The notes: generated by a model from the sequence alone, not told the origin. 64,000 bases of DNA from Labedaea rhizosphaerae (GCF_004362825.1 NZ_SNXZ01000005.1:186001-250000); one strand, 5' to 3'. Positions 33,801 through 41,407 are shown, numbered from the stretch's first letter. Made by a program: numbers and translations.

Positions 33801-33930
33801 CCCGGATGCGGTGCTGGACCCGGTCGTGCAACCGGTCCACGTGCGACGCCGAGGTGTGCCAGACGTCGTCCGGGGTTTCGGCGAAGTTGAAGCGCAGCCG
33901 GGCCAGCGCCTGTTGTCGTGGGGGCGTCAT
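30835..33930 (-). CDS. HerA/FtsK-like double P-loop ATPase (conflict-system candidate)
   Basis: A 1,031-residue protein with two ATPase modules. The N-terminal module has Walker A GRKGVGKT at residues 64-71 and a likely Walker B near SVVAFDQLDSLMDL, like STAND/AAA NTPases. The C-terminal half (from about 625) is HerA/VirB4-like: Walker A VFAGSGAGKTVLLRRI near 650, AIVLDPNNDLARLGD, Walker B LLVMDEAQTIAP near 902 and LLATQAPKGLHNQVIGNAT. HerA proteins are hexameric DNA-pumping motors and appear in antiphage systems with NurA, SIR2 or DUF4297. No nuclease motif is visible here. It starts at ATG 33930, overlapping the winged-helix gene as ATGA, and is the last gene of the TIR operon. Confidence 0.8.
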   Translation of the reverse strand: MTPPRQQALARLRFNFAETPDDVWHTSASHVDRLHDRVQHRIRAGITDAKNSHGPSPIGIVLQGRKGVGKTHMLGSVRRMVQDEDGYFFLIQLTTGAAFWEDVATAMRSELLRTNDNGVLQLEHLLNRLCDKAAVSGELRKAIVGAAPLTTDSLNRFIVAVRRVDARVAMECDDTIRALVLCATSDGEQSDLGKDYLAGWKSSAEWGLGKTKQPQDTVSDFSRVLAMTGPSVVAFDQLDSLMDLRTNAIDEQAADVNDSLALIASGLMQLRETTRRTLSIVACLPDTWQLLNSVAAATVTDRFVEAPILASIVDPEVARELVVKWLAPVYDSLAFTPPHPTWPVAPSAFGEASFSYTPRQLLRRIEEHAETCLYGEFSELTSFDVPSTPEAAPPVPALPEGPAAPYLADFDRRFDELCANADVDSALRKETVDAVMPDLLQAALKSWITEVGNDDRSWETEPPPEGDKQIHASLRRLLDEERDVVQRWVFRAIAPQHGNGVLRKIREARAAAGIREGVRNRHLVLLHRGEQGWGGQKTVSVVDDLARAGSPRFEITETDIRTFFALRELLGNQTYELLNWLVSRKPASKSAFLREILSTVGTAGPVGQAAQTGRQESRPPPEPVAEGEIALGLNGEIRLSLESLRKHAVVFAGSGAGKTVLLRRIIEECALRGVSAIVLDPNNDLARLGDAWPSPPEGWRPGDAASAAEYIANTEVVVWTPGRAGGRPLSFHPLPDFESVLDDEDEFTAAVDASVAALTPHARVTGGAKAAVRGQAVLREALTHYARWGGRSLSGFVDVLTELPDGVSKLTTATKTAADMAETLRAAMVNDPLLGGSGEPIDPGLLLTPSPGKRARVSVISFVGLPGEEQRQGFISQLQLEVFAWIKRNPAVDRPLSGLLVMDEAQTIAPSGTRTASTQSTILLASQARKYGLALLLATQAPKGLHNQVIGNATTQFFGRLNSPAQIAAANDMARAKASSIPDISRLERGQFYVTGEAFGFRQMRAPLCLSHHPPAPLRLEEVLDRARNGQ

Positions 33931-34568
33931 GATTCCTCGATCGCCAGGAGGTGGTTCTCTTCGCCGTTGATCCGGATGGCCGCCTTGTGGTCGTCGTCGG
34001 TGAGCGCCCGCCGGTTGGCCGACGGCGCGAGGTGCACCAGGCCGGTCTTGGTCATGGAGAACAGCGTGTCGTCCACTTCGGACCGCTCGGCACCGTCGAG
34101 CTTCGGCCGCAGCTTGGCCAGGCGGACCCAGTCCTGCGGCCGGGTGGCCAGCTCGCGGTAGGCACCGCGGATCATCGATTCCAGGCCGGCCGGCGCTGCC
34201 TGATCGGCAGGAGCCGCTTCGTCGGCCGGACGCAGGATGTCGATCAGCTCGATGTCGAGGCTGCGCAGGTGCGCGACCACCTTGCGCAGGATGCCGAACA
34301 TGACCCGGGCCAGCGGACCCGACCGCGGCGGCGTCTCGACCTCGGCCAGTTCATCTTGAACCCAGACAATGCCCTTGTCGGTGATCTGGTGGACGAAGCG
34401 CCGACCGTCCTTCGTCGTGTCCAGCAGACTCGCCTCGTTGAGGCGGTCCCGCAGCGGCGGACGCAAGTCGATCCCGTAGTCGTGCACCAGTTCCGGGTTG
34501 GGGATCGCCCGGTTCTCCAGTGCCAGCACGAACAACGCCGCTCGTTCGTGGCTTCCGTACTCCGGCAT
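33927..34568 (-). CDS. Tandem winged-helix-like small protein
   Basis: A 213-residue protein without a named family that I recognise. Residues 5-70 look like a winged helix (LENRAIPNPELVHDYGIDLR, then LLDTTKDGRRFVHQITDKG). A second winged-helix-like unit lies at about 140-205 (DWVRLAKLRPKLDGAERSEV, then TKTGLVHLAPSANRRALTDD). The linker is acidic and Ala/Pro-rich. It could be a DNA-binding or adaptor subunit joining the TIR/ATPase proteins to the HerA-like motor. ATG 34568 has GAGGAG eight bases upstream. An in-frame ATG at 34583 overlaps the previous stop as ATGA, so either start keeps the genes coupled. Confidence 0.6.
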   Translation of the reverse strand: MPEYGSHERAALFVLALENRAIPNPELVHDYGIDLRPPLRDRLNEASLLDTTKDGRRFVHQITDKGIVWVQDELAEVETPPRSGPLARVMFGILRKVVAHLRSLDIELIDILRPADEAAPADQAAPAGLESMIRGAYRELATRPQDWVRLAKLRPKLDGAERSEVDDTLFSMTKTGLVHLAPSANRRALTDDDHKAAIRINGEENHLLAIEES

Positions 34569-34579
34569 GTGCGCTCTCC

Positions 34580-36199
34580 TCATTTGTCGTCGGCACCGAC
34601 TCGTCGGTCGATCCGCTTGCCCAGCGCGGTGATCCGTTTGCGTAGCCCGGCGGGCTCGGGGAACGTGGACCCGTTGGCGCGCACCTCGTTCAGCACTTCG
34701 AGGTCGACGGTCAGGTCCTTGAGCAACGCCAGGTCCCCGCTGCTCAGCGCCGTGTCCATCTCCTGCACGGTCTGCTCGACCAGTGCCCACCGGGCGGCCC
34801 GCGGCAACTCGCGTGGCACCGCACGCAGAGCGGCGGCGGCGTTGCGCAGCGCGTTGCGGTCGGAGTCGGTGTGGCGGGCGACGCCGGTGATCAGGTCGTG
34901 CAGCCGCCGCGCCATGTCGCGTGGGCGCATCCCGGTGTCGAACTCCAGGTGCCGCAGGTTGCGCAGGAACGCGGGCAGGCCCGCGGGTTCGGTGTCGCGG
35001 GTGAGCACGCAGAACAGTTGCCGGTCATCGGAATCCAGGGCGTGACGCAGGAACCGCTCGGCCTCCATCAGCTGCCAGCGGCTGACCTTGCCGTCGACGA
35101 TGAGGCACAGGTGCCGGGCGGGCAGCTTGCTCTGGTCGAGGAACTCGACGTCACCGGACAAGGACCGGTCCACCCGCAGACCGAGGTCGCGGAGTTCACC
35201 GATGAGGCCGTTGGCGATGTCCATGGCCGAGCGCGGGCTGGAGACCATCAAATCCAGGTCGTAGCTGCGCAGGCCGCGGGTGCGCGCGGCGGCGACGTAG
35301 GCGTCCCGGTTGTCGGCCAGCAGGTCGGTGCGGTCGAACTGCTGCGCGAGGACCGCCGCCACCGTTTCCAGCGCGAACGAGATCTGGCCCGCCGACGGCG
35401 TGGTCTCCTCCAGCACCGACAGCTTTTCGCCGAAGCTCCAGTACGAGACGTAGGGCACCGTGAGGTGCTGGAGCATCAGCTCCTCGGACACCGACTTGGT
35501 GAGCCAGTTGCGGAACAACGGGGCGGCGACGATGGCACAGCGCTTCTGCCAGTGCTCGGCCCGCTCGTACTCGACGTTCTTGTCCAGGCGGGACAGGATC
35601 GGCAGCACCAGGTGGGGCTGGCGGTCGTAGGGCATCCGGTCCCGGGCGGCATCGGCGCGGCGGGCGAGGTCGACCGCGCCGTCGACGCTCTGGTCGTTGG
35701 CGGTGAACAGCACCACGAGCCGGTCGGGCAGGTGCGCGGTGCAGATGCCGCCGATGTCGGAGATCCCGGTGCGGCTGTCGATCAGCACGAAGTCGTAGCG
35801 CTCGGTCCAGAGCTCGCGGCACCGTTCGAGGAACTCGGCGAAGCCCTGGTCGTAGAGGCGCGCCCAGTCGATGCGCTGGACCCGGCTCGTGTACTCCTCG
35901 TCCTGGCGGCCCGCCGCGAGCAGGTCGACCACCCCGTCGTCGAGCGTGAGCCGGACGGCGTGGTCGCGTGGCTCGGTCATGTTGGCGAGGAACTCGTCCG
36001 CGAGGTCGACGACGCCGCCCTTGGGCGCCTCGGGCAACAGCGGCGCGAAGTAGTGGTGCAGGCCGGGCGCTTCGAGGTCCCAGTCGATGGCGAGGACCCG
36101 GTAGCCCCACCGGGCCAGCAGCACGGCGACGTTGGCCAGGGTGAAGCTCCGCCCCACGCCACCCTTGTAGGAGTAGAACGTGATGATCGTGCCGGTCAT
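34580..36199 (-). CDS. KGGVGR-variant ParA/MinD-like ATPase
   Basis: A 539-residue protein. The N terminus reads FYSYKGGVGRSFTLANVAVL (residues 8-27), a deviant Walker A that keeps the signature lysine K12 but has arginine at position 17 where ParA/MinD proteins have lysine. DWDLEAPGLHHYF and FVLIDSRTGISDIGGI are the Walker A' and B regions. This matches the KGGVGR-motif variant ATPase family often found beside TIR-type proteins in actinomycetes. Residues from about 310 form a second, unassigned domain that begins with LRSYDLDLMVSSPRSAM, followed by a helical tail. It is coupled to the TIR gene (one-base TGATG overlap). There is no ParB gene or parS site, so plasmid partition is unlikely. Confidence 0.82.
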   Translation of the reverse strand: MTGTIITFYSYKGGVGRSFTLANVAVLLARWGYRVLAIDWDLEAPGLHHYFAPLLPEAPKGGVVDLADEFLANMTEPRDHAVRLTLDDGVVDLLAAGRQDEEYTSRVQRIDWARLYDQGFAEFLERCRELWTERYDFVLIDSRTGISDIGGICTAHLPDRLVVLFTANDQSVDGAVDLARRADAARDRMPYDRQPHLVLPILSRLDKNVEYERAEHWQKRCAIVAAPLFRNWLTKSVSEELMLQHLTVPYVSYWSFGEKLSVLEETTPSAGQISFALETVAAVLAQQFDRTDLLADNRDAYVAAARTRGLRSYDLDLMVSSPRSAMDIANGLIGELRDLGLRVDRSLSGDVEFLDQSKLPARHLCLIVDGKVSRWQLMEAERFLRHALDSDDRQLFCVLTRDTEPAGLPAFLRNLRHLEFDTGMRPRDMARRLHDLITGVARHTDSDRNALRNAAAALRAVPRELPRAARWALVEQTVQEMDTALSSGDLALLKDLTVDLEVLNEVRANGSTFPEPAGLRKRITALGKRIDRRVGADDK

Positions 36200-36804
36200 C
36201 AGAACCTCGGCAGCTTCGGCGGCGGCTGGAGCAGGGGGTCGGGTGGATCGATCAGCGGGTAGTCGGCGCGCCAAGGCGGTACCTCGTTCAGCAGGTCCAC
36301 GACATCCTCGGCGAATTTCGAGACGAGCAGATGGAAGGAATGCCAGTCCCGGCTCTCCTGGAAGACCGGTTCCGGCGTGGCGAGTGCTTTAAAGTCCCAC
36401 CACGCACGATGCAGGCTTTCCTCAGCCGGAAAGTTCTGCGAATCGGAATAGAGAATGGGATAAATCAGGCCTTGCGGGCGCGCGGTGTCGGCGAGACCGA
36501 GCAACTGCTCGCGGGCGTACATGCTGCGCAGCTCGGCCATGCACCACGGCGACGTGAAGTACAAGGGCGTGAGCACCGCGATCATGATCTTGCTGCGGTG
36601 CAACGCTTTCTGCAGTTGCGACGGCCAGTGCACGCCCTTGTGCATGGTCCGGTCCCAGAACACCCGCGGCGATTGCGCGCCCTGATCGGCCAGGCAATCC
36701 TCGAGCTTGGCCAGGAAATGGTTCTTCAGCCATTTCTGCGCACTGCCGCGCTGGCTGTAACTGATGAACACATCGAACTCGTACCCGGGCACGCGGCAGA
36801 TCAT
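36199..36804 (-). CDS. TIR-domain protein, likely NADase effector
   Basis: A 201-residue protein that is almost entirely one TIR domain. Box 1 is YEFDVFISYSQRG (residues 8-20), the BB-loop region is VFWDRTMHKGVHW, and SPWCMAELRSMY carries the putative catalytic glutamate E91 of NAD-cleaving TIR domains. It resembles the FxsC-like TIR proteins of actinomycetes. It is the first gene of a tightly coupled four-gene operon. The ATG at 36804 lacks a Shine-Dalgarno sequence. NAD depletion as output, controlled by the ATPases encoded downstream, is the simplest model (inference). Confidence 0.85.
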   Translation of the reverse strand: MICRVPGYEFDVFISYSQRGSAQKWLKNHFLAKLEDCLADQGAQSPRVFWDRTMHKGVHWPSQLQKALHRSKIMIAVLTPLYFTSPWCMAELRSMYAREQLLGLADTARPQGLIYPILYSDSQNFPAEESLHRAWWDFKALATPEPVFQESRDWHSFHLLVSKFAEDVVDLLNEVPPWRADYPLIDPPDPLLQPPPKLPRF

Positions 36805-36842
36805 AAGCAGCGCGCCGACAACGACAACAGACTAAAAACAGG

Positions 36843-36873
36843 CCATTAACTGCCTAATGGACAAGAAGTGGAC
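36843..36873. promoter_or_regulatory. Candidate SARP box and inverted repeat upstream of the TIR operon
   Basis: TGGAC at 36858-36862 and 36869-36873, separated by AAGAAG, is an 11-bp direct repeat nearly identical to that at 26292-26307. It overlaps a perfect inverted repeat, CCATTA (36843-36848) and TAATGG (36855-36860). The box lies 54 bp upstream of the TIR start codon in an AT-rich gap. Confidence 0.55.
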
Positions 36874-36887
36874 TGATACTGGTCACG

Positions 36888-38012
36888 TCATCCAGCGCGC
36901 AAGGTCAGGAGGCTGATCTCGCTGCGGGCGAAGACCCGGAACGGCGGGCCCCAGAACCCGGCCCCGCCACTGGTGTAGAGCTGGGTCGAGCCGAGGGAAT
37001 GCAAGCCGCGCACGAACTTCTGGTCCAGGCGCACCAGGTAGTGGAACGGCCAGATCTGGCCGCCGTGCGTGTGCCCGGACAACTGCAGCGCGACGCCCGC
37101 CTCCGCCGCGAACCTGACCTGCTTCGGTTGGTGGGCAAGCAGGATCACCGGCGCCGACGGCGCCGCGGCCAGCGCCGCGGCCAGGTCGGGGCCGTGGCCG
37201 GGCAGGCCGGAGCCCAGGCCCGTGGGATCGTCGATCCCGGCCATGACCAGCGTGGCGCCGTCGCGGGTCAGCACGACGTGGCGGTTGTGCATGGGCTCCC
37301 AGCCCAGCGTCGCCATGTGGTCCAGCCATTGCTGGCCGTCGCTGAAGTATTCGTGGTTGCCGGTGATGTAGTAGCGCCCGAGCGGCGCGTCGACCTTGCC
37401 CAACGCGGCGACCTGGTCGCGGCGGCGCTCGACCGTGCCGTCCGCGAGGTCGCCCGCATGGCAGACGATGTCCGGCTGGAGCTCGTTGACCCGGTCGACC
37501 AGCGCCTTGCCCCAGGCCGTGCGGTTGATGGGGCCGAAGTGCGTGTCGGCGATGACGGCGACCTTCACCCCGTCGAACCCCGCGCCGAGGCCGGGCAGGA
37601 CCACGTCGGTGGCGCGGACCGCGGGTACGCGCATGGCCTCGTAGTTGCCGAGGGCGAGGAGCGCGACGACCACCACGAGCACGCCGCCGGCGCTCCAGCG
37701 CCCGGCGTGCGGCACCCCGGCCAAGCCGAGCACACCCATCACGACGGCACCGAGCACCGACCACGTGAACAGCACCCAGACCGAGCCCAGCGTGGTGTCC
37801 CCGACGCGTGCCGCGAAGTCGTTGGCGGGCTTGCCGTGGCCGAAGCGCATCCCGGTCAGCAGCGTGCCGAGCAGGACCACCACGACCACGCTGCCGGCGA
37901 TGGTCACGGCGGCCGGCCAGTCCGGGGCCATGACCAGCACCAACCACGGCACGCCGAACAGCAGCAGCGCGACGACCGTCACCACCGCGGCGAACACACC
38001 GGCACGTCTCAT
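36888..38012 (-). CDS. Membrane-anchored metallophosphoesterase (YkuE-like)
   Basis: A 374-residue protein with about four N-terminal membrane helices (residues 1 to about 125), then a calcineurin-like phosphoesterase domain. All metal motifs are present: VAVIADTHFGP, VCHAGDLADG, ITGNHEYFSD, ILLAHQPKQ and LSGHTHGGQIW. Homologues of this layout hydrolyse phospholipid or undecaprenyl-type substrates or are uncharacterised. ATG 38012 was preferred to a GTG at 38048. It lies upstream of the TIR operon on the same strand but is separated by a gap with promoter-like sequence, so it is probably a separate unit. Confidence 0.85.
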   Translation of the reverse strand: MRRAGVFAAVVTVVALLLFGVPWLVLVMAPDWPAAVTIAGSVVVVVLLGTLLTGMRFGHGKPANDFAARVGDTTLGSVWVLFTWSVLGAVVMGVLGLAGVPHAGRWSAGGVLVVVVALLALGNYEAMRVPAVRATDVVLPGLGAGFDGVKVAVIADTHFGPINRTAWGKALVDRVNELQPDIVCHAGDLADGTVERRRDQVAALGKVDAPLGRYYITGNHEYFSDGQQWLDHMATLGWEPMHNRHVVLTRDGATLVMAGIDDPTGLGSGLPGHGPDLAAALAAAPSAPVILLAHQPKQVRFAAEAGVALQLSGHTHGGQIWPFHYLVRLDQKFVRGLHSLGSTQLYTSGGAGFWGPPFRVFARSEISLLTLRAG

Positions 38013-38135
38013 GATCGCCAGTATGCGACCGCGCGGCTGAGAACCCACGCCAGGGGACGTGGCCGGCCGAATAGTTATCGGGTGCAGGTGAATCTACTCA
38101 AGCCGACGGACCGGGACTCTGCGAAGGTTCGTCGC

Positions 38136-38591
38136 GTGTCCGAGAAGCAGTTGCTGGTCTTGCGTTCCGCGTTGCAGGTCGTGGCGGCGGGCGCCATCGG
38201 CGCGCTGGTGTTCGGCATCGGCATCGCGTGGATCGTCGGGGCGTCGTTCGCCGGTGGTAGCGCCGGTTTCGTCGCCGTGCTGGTCATGGTGACGGTGCTG
38301 ACCGGTGCGTTGCGCGGGCTGGCCTGGGCGCTACCCGACGCGTCGAACCTCACCGCAACGCCGTCCGGTCGGACCGGCTGGGCGTTGACCGTCGCCGTGG
38401 CCGGGACCCTGGCCTGGTACCTCGCGACCGTCGTGTACGCCCAGGTGCAACCCGAAGTGATGCGCAACCCGATGTTCGCCCTGCCGCGCAGCGCGATCCC
38501 GACCGCGCTGGTGGCGGCCCTGCTGCTGCGCCGGTGGTACGTCAAGCCGGCGCCGCGGTGCTCACGCTGGCCGCGGCCTACGGGTTGCTGA
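38136..38591 (+). CDS. Hypothetical membrane protein
   Basis: A 151-residue protein with three or four predicted membrane helices (SALQVVAAGAIGALVFGIGI, then FVAVLVMVTVLTGALRGLAW and WALTVAVAGTLAWYLATVVY) and a short basic tail. GTG 38136 has GAAGG at good spacing. An upstream in-frame GTG at 38082 lies four bases after a TAGTTAT that could be a -10. The last 58 bp overlap the next gene in another frame, so the C-terminal tail may be changed by a frameshift that split one original gene. No family is recognised. Confidence 0.5.
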   Translation: MSEKQLLVLRSALQVVAAGAIGALVFGIGIAWIVGASFAGGSAGFVAVLVMVTVLTGALRGLAWALPDASNLTATPSGRTGWALTVAVAGTLAWYLATVVYAQVQPEVMRNPMFALPRSAIPTALVAALLLRRWYVKPAPRCSRWPRPTGC

Positions 38592-39097
38592 CCGTCCTGG
38601 CCGCGACGACGCCGGATGAGGTCGAGAGCCGGCTCGCCGCGGTGCACGCGACCCGGAACCAGTACTTCGTCACCCAGGTCGACGGCCTGCACCCGGCCCC
38701 CGGCCTGAACCTCTGGTACCTCGAACCCGACGACCCGGCGGCGCCGCCGAGCCCACGTGCGGTCTCCGTGTACGCCTACGTGGACGTGCCGGCCGGCGAC
38801 GACTGCGCTCGCGCGACGGGCGACACGGACCTCCGGGACGCGCCGTGCACCGTCGAGCGGCCCGGACTGGCCTACGTCGCGGGACAGGACTGGCACGAGT
38901 ACTACTACCGCCGGGGTCCGGTCCTCGTGCGCGTCCTCGGCACGCGCGCGGTGGACCGCGGCATCCTGCGCGCGGCGACCCTGTCCGCCCGCCCGGCGAC
39001 CGACGACGAACTGCTCACCATGCTGCCGCCCGAGCCGCGGCACCACCGGTCGTTCATGGCGCTGCTCAAGGGTTTCGCCCGGAGCGTCGTGGGCTGA
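38534..39097 (+). CDS. Hypothetical membrane-anchored protein
   Basis: A 187-residue protein with one N-terminal hydrophobic segment (AAVLTLAAAYGLLTVLAATT) and an extracytoplasmic domain containing NQYFVTQVDGLHPAPGLNLW and GQDWHEYYYRRGPVLVRVLG. Two cysteines in DDCARATGDTDLRDAPCTVE could pair. It overlaps the preceding membrane gene by 58 bp in a different frame. Together the two may be the remains of one longer membrane protein with an external domain, or a translationally coupled pair. No family is recognised. Confidence 0.55.
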   Translation: MVRQAGAAVLTLAAAYGLLTVLAATTPDEVESRLAAVHATRNQYFVTQVDGLHPAPGLNLWYLEPDDPAAPPSPRAVSVYAYVDVPAGDDCARATGDTDLRDAPCTVERPGLAYVAGQDWHEYYYRRGPVLVRVLGTRAVDRGILRAATLSARPATDDELLTMLPPEPRHHRSFMALLKGFARSVVG

Positions 39098-39100
39098 GGA

Positions 39101-39337
39101 TCAGCCGCAGGGCACCTGCGAGGTCGACACGTAGTGCGTCACGGTGCCCCAGGAGTCGGTGGTGCCGTCGCAGAACTTGACCCAGCCGCCGACGACCTGG
39201 CTGTTGGTGCTGTCGGCGTAGAAGGTGCGCGAGCACTGGTATCCCGCCAGGCAGATCGGGTACGCGTCCGCCTGCGCGACGGTGAACAGCGGGGCGATCG
39301 CCACCGCGGACACGAGCAACGCCAGCCGCCGGATCAT
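39101..39337 (-). CDS. Small secreted cysteine-containing protein (DUF6289-like)
   Basis: A 78-residue exported protein. The signal peptide ends near VAQADA. The mature part of about 50 residues has four cysteines (PICLAGYQCSRTF, then KFCDG and the C-terminal PCG) and matches the pattern of DUF6289-type actinobacterial peptides with the YYSD/FYAD motif. GGAGG precedes ATG 39337. Two disulfides are likely. The function is unknown. It is convergent with the membrane-protein pair and divergent from the response regulator gene. Confidence 0.7.
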   Translation of the reverse strand: MIRRLALLVSAVAIAPLFTVAQADAYPICLAGYQCSRTFYADSTNSQVVGGWVKFCDGTTDSWGTVTHYVSTSQVPCG

Positions 39338-39415
39338 GAGCAACCTCCGCACCCCAGGAACATGACGTGTTCTCACGTTAGCGACCGGGGCCGAGCACGC
39401 AATCGGCCATTTGGC

Positions 39416-39429
39416 GAAGTTGAAACTTC
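39416..39429. promoter_or_regulatory. Palindrome and promoter of the two-component operon
   Basis: GAAGTT-GA-AACTTC is a perfect inverted repeat three bases upstream of TTGACA (39433-39438). AATGGT at 39455-39460 could be the -10 (16-bp spacing), placing the start near 39467 and making ATG 39468 leaderless. Autoregulation by the response regulator is plausible. Confidence 0.5.
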
Positions 39430-39467
39430 ACATTGACAGGACGTCCACGGGTGCAATGGTGAGCACC

Positions 39468-40154
39468 ATGCAGGGTGCGAGCAGTTCCTCGCCAACGGGT
39501 CACCGGGTGTTGCTGGTGGAGGACGACAGCGAGCTCGTCGAAAGCCTGTCCCTGGCGCTGCGGGACGAGGGCTACGCCGTGGACGTCGCGCTGGACGGGC
39601 AACGCGGCCTCCACCTCGGGCTCACCCGGCCCTACGACGTGCTGGTGATCGACCGTCGGCTGCCCACCCTCGACGGCCTCGACCTGCTGAAACGGTTGCG
39701 CTCCAAGGCAGTGCGCACGCGTGCGCTGTTCCTCACCGCGCTCGGCACCGTGCACGACAAGATCGACGGGCTGGACGCGGGCGCGGACGACTACCTGGTC
39801 AAGCCGTTCGACCTCGACGAGCTCAGCGCCCGGTTGCGGGCGCTGTGCCGTCGCGCCCAGGAGGCGAGCGAGCTGCTGCGGATCGGCGACGGTCACCTCG
39901 ACCTGGCCCGGCGCGAGGCGGTGCTCGCCGACGGGACCCGGGTGCCGTTGTCCACCCGCGAGTTCGAGCTGCTGCGCGAACTCGCGGCCCGCCCGACGGT
40001 GGTGCACACACGGTCGACCCTGCGCCGGTCGGTGTTCGGCGAGGCGTCCGCTCCATCCATTGTGGACACCTATGTGTACTACCTGCGGGCCAAGGTCGGC
40101 CGCTCGGCCGTGCGCACGGTGCGCGGGCTCGGCTACCGGCTGGGCACGCTGTGA
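39468..40154 (+). CDS. OmpR-family response regulator
   Basis: A 228-residue response regulator. The receiver domain shows the acidic pair in VLLVEDDSEL, the phospho-acceptor Asp in DVLVIDRRLPTLDG, Thr in FLTALG and Lys in LVKPFDLDEL. The C-terminal winged helix has LSTREFELLRELAARPTVVH and YVYYLRAKVG. It overlaps the histidine kinase gene as GTGA, so the two form a classic pair. ATGs at 39456 and 39468 are both in frame; I prefer 39468 because it matches the predicted transcription start. Its targets are unknown, but the operon just downstream is a candidate. Confidence 0.9.
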   Translation: MQGASSSSPTGHRVLLVEDDSELVESLSLALRDEGYAVDVALDGQRGLHLGLTRPYDVLVIDRRLPTLDGLDLLKRLRSKAVRTRALFLTALGTVHDKIDGLDAGADDYLVKPFDLDELSARLRALCRRAQEASELLRIGDGHLDLARREAVLADGTRVPLSTREFELLRELAARPTVVHTRSTLRRSVFGEASAPSIVDTYVYYLRAKVGRSAVRTVRGLGYRLGTL

Positions 40155-41401
40155 CCTGCTCCGCGGCGGACATCGAGCGGGCGTTGATCCGGCGGACCCG
40201 GCTGCGGGTCAGCGCGCTGGTGGCGGTGGTGATCACCGTGCTGGTGCTGGCCGTGGGTGCCGTCGGCTACCAGGTGATGGTGCACACGCAGGACAACCAG
40301 ATCGCGTCGGAACTGCGCAGCAGTGCGGAGAACGGAGCTCCGGCGACGCCGCCGGGCTGCACGTGGCTCGTCGCGCTGGACGACGGCGTCGTGCACCCCG
40401 GGATCGTGCCCGCGCCGCGCGGGTTCCCGCTGCGGGCGGACCTGGACGCGGTGCAGGCGACCGGTGTCGCGGTCGATCGCACCGTCGCGGCCAACGGCAC
40501 CGAGTACCGCGTGCGCACCCAGCCCGGCGCGGGCGGGCGCACCGTGCAGGCCATCTTCGACGCCCGCTACCAGCTCGCCGACCGGCACCACCTGTTGCTG
40601 GCCGTGCTGATCGCGGAGCTCGGCGGTCTGCTGGCCGCGGCGCTGACCGGGTTGCTGGTCGGCAGGCACGCGGTGGCGCCGCTGGCCGAGGCGCTGGACA
40701 AGCAGCGCCGGTTCGTCACCGACGCGAGCCACGAGCTGCGCACGCCGATCACCCAGGCCTACACCCGCCTGCAACTGCTGGTGCGCCGGGCCGCCGCGGC
40801 CGACCTCCCGGCCGAGCACCGCGACGGGCTGGACCGGCTGGCCACGTCGATCCGCGGCCTCGGCGAGGTGGTCGAGGACCTGCTGCTGTCCGCGCGCCTG
40901 GCCGCCGATCCGACGCCGCGGCGGGACATGCTGGTGGACCTGGCGGAGCTGGCGAGCGCCGCCGTGGCGCGCGAATGCGACCGCGCCGACGAGAAGCGGA
41001 TCACGCTGTCCCTGGAAAGGCCGCCCGGCCCGCTGACGGTGCTGGGCGTGGAAACCGCGCTGCGGCGGGCGGTCGGCGAGTTGCTGGCCAACGCGGTGCG
41101 GCACACCCCGGAGGGCGGGCGGATCGAGCTGCGCCTGGCCCGGTCGGTGCCGCCGGGCGAGATCGAGCTGACCGTCGCCGACACCGGGGACGGCTTCGAT
41201 CCGGTGGAGGCCGATCGGTTGTTCGAGCGGTTCCACCGAGGGCCGTCGGCCAGCGAGCGCCGGTTCGGGTTGGGGCTGGCGCTGCTGCGCGAGGTAGTGA
41301 CGAGCCACAACGGCACGATCGAGGCCGTGGGTCACCCGGGCCGGGGTGCCAGCTTCACCCTGCGGCTGCCGGAAGTGGCGTCGGTGGCGCACGGACGGTA
41401 G
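40151..41401 (+). CDS. Sensor histidine kinase
   Basis: A 416-residue membrane kinase. The first helix is at about residues 20-42 and the second at about 150-172, enclosing an extracellular sensor of about 105 residues. Motifs follow in order: H-box RFVTDASHELRTPI, N-box LLANAVRHTPEGG, G1 VADTGDGFDP, F-box LFERFHRG and G2 FGLGLALLREV. No full HAMP domain is obvious. The start is GTG 40151, coupled to the response regulator gene. The signal is unknown. Confidence 0.92.
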   Translation: MTCSAADIERALIRRTRLRVSALVAVVITVLVLAVGAVGYQVMVHTQDNQIASELRSSAENGAPATPPGCTWLVALDDGVVHPGIVPAPRGFPLRADLDAVQATGVAVDRTVAANGTEYRVRTQPGAGGRTVQAIFDARYQLADRHHLLLAVLIAELGGLLAAALTGLLVGRHAVAPLAEALDKQRRFVTDASHELRTPITQAYTRLQLLVRRAAAADLPAEHRDGLDRLATSIRGLGEVVEDLLLSARLAADPTPRRDMLVDLAELASAAVARECDRADEKRITLSLERPPGPLTVLGVETALRRAVGELLANAVRHTPEGGRIELRLARSVPPGEIELTVADTGDGFDPVEADRLFERFHRGPSASERRFGLGLALLREVVTSHNGTIEAVGHPGRGASFTLRLPEVASVAHGR

Positions 41402-41407
41402 GTGCCT

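Noticed and set aside
30835..33930. HerA-like protein considered as a conjugative transfer or FtsK/TraB protein of an integrative element
   Set aside because: No integrase, attachment site, replication or transfer genes nearby. The additional N-terminal ATPase and TIR neighbours fit a conflict system better.
34580..36199. ParA-like gene considered as plasmid or phage partition module
   Set aside because: No ParB or parS-like repeats. The KGGVGR variant and a coupled TIR gene point to a different family.
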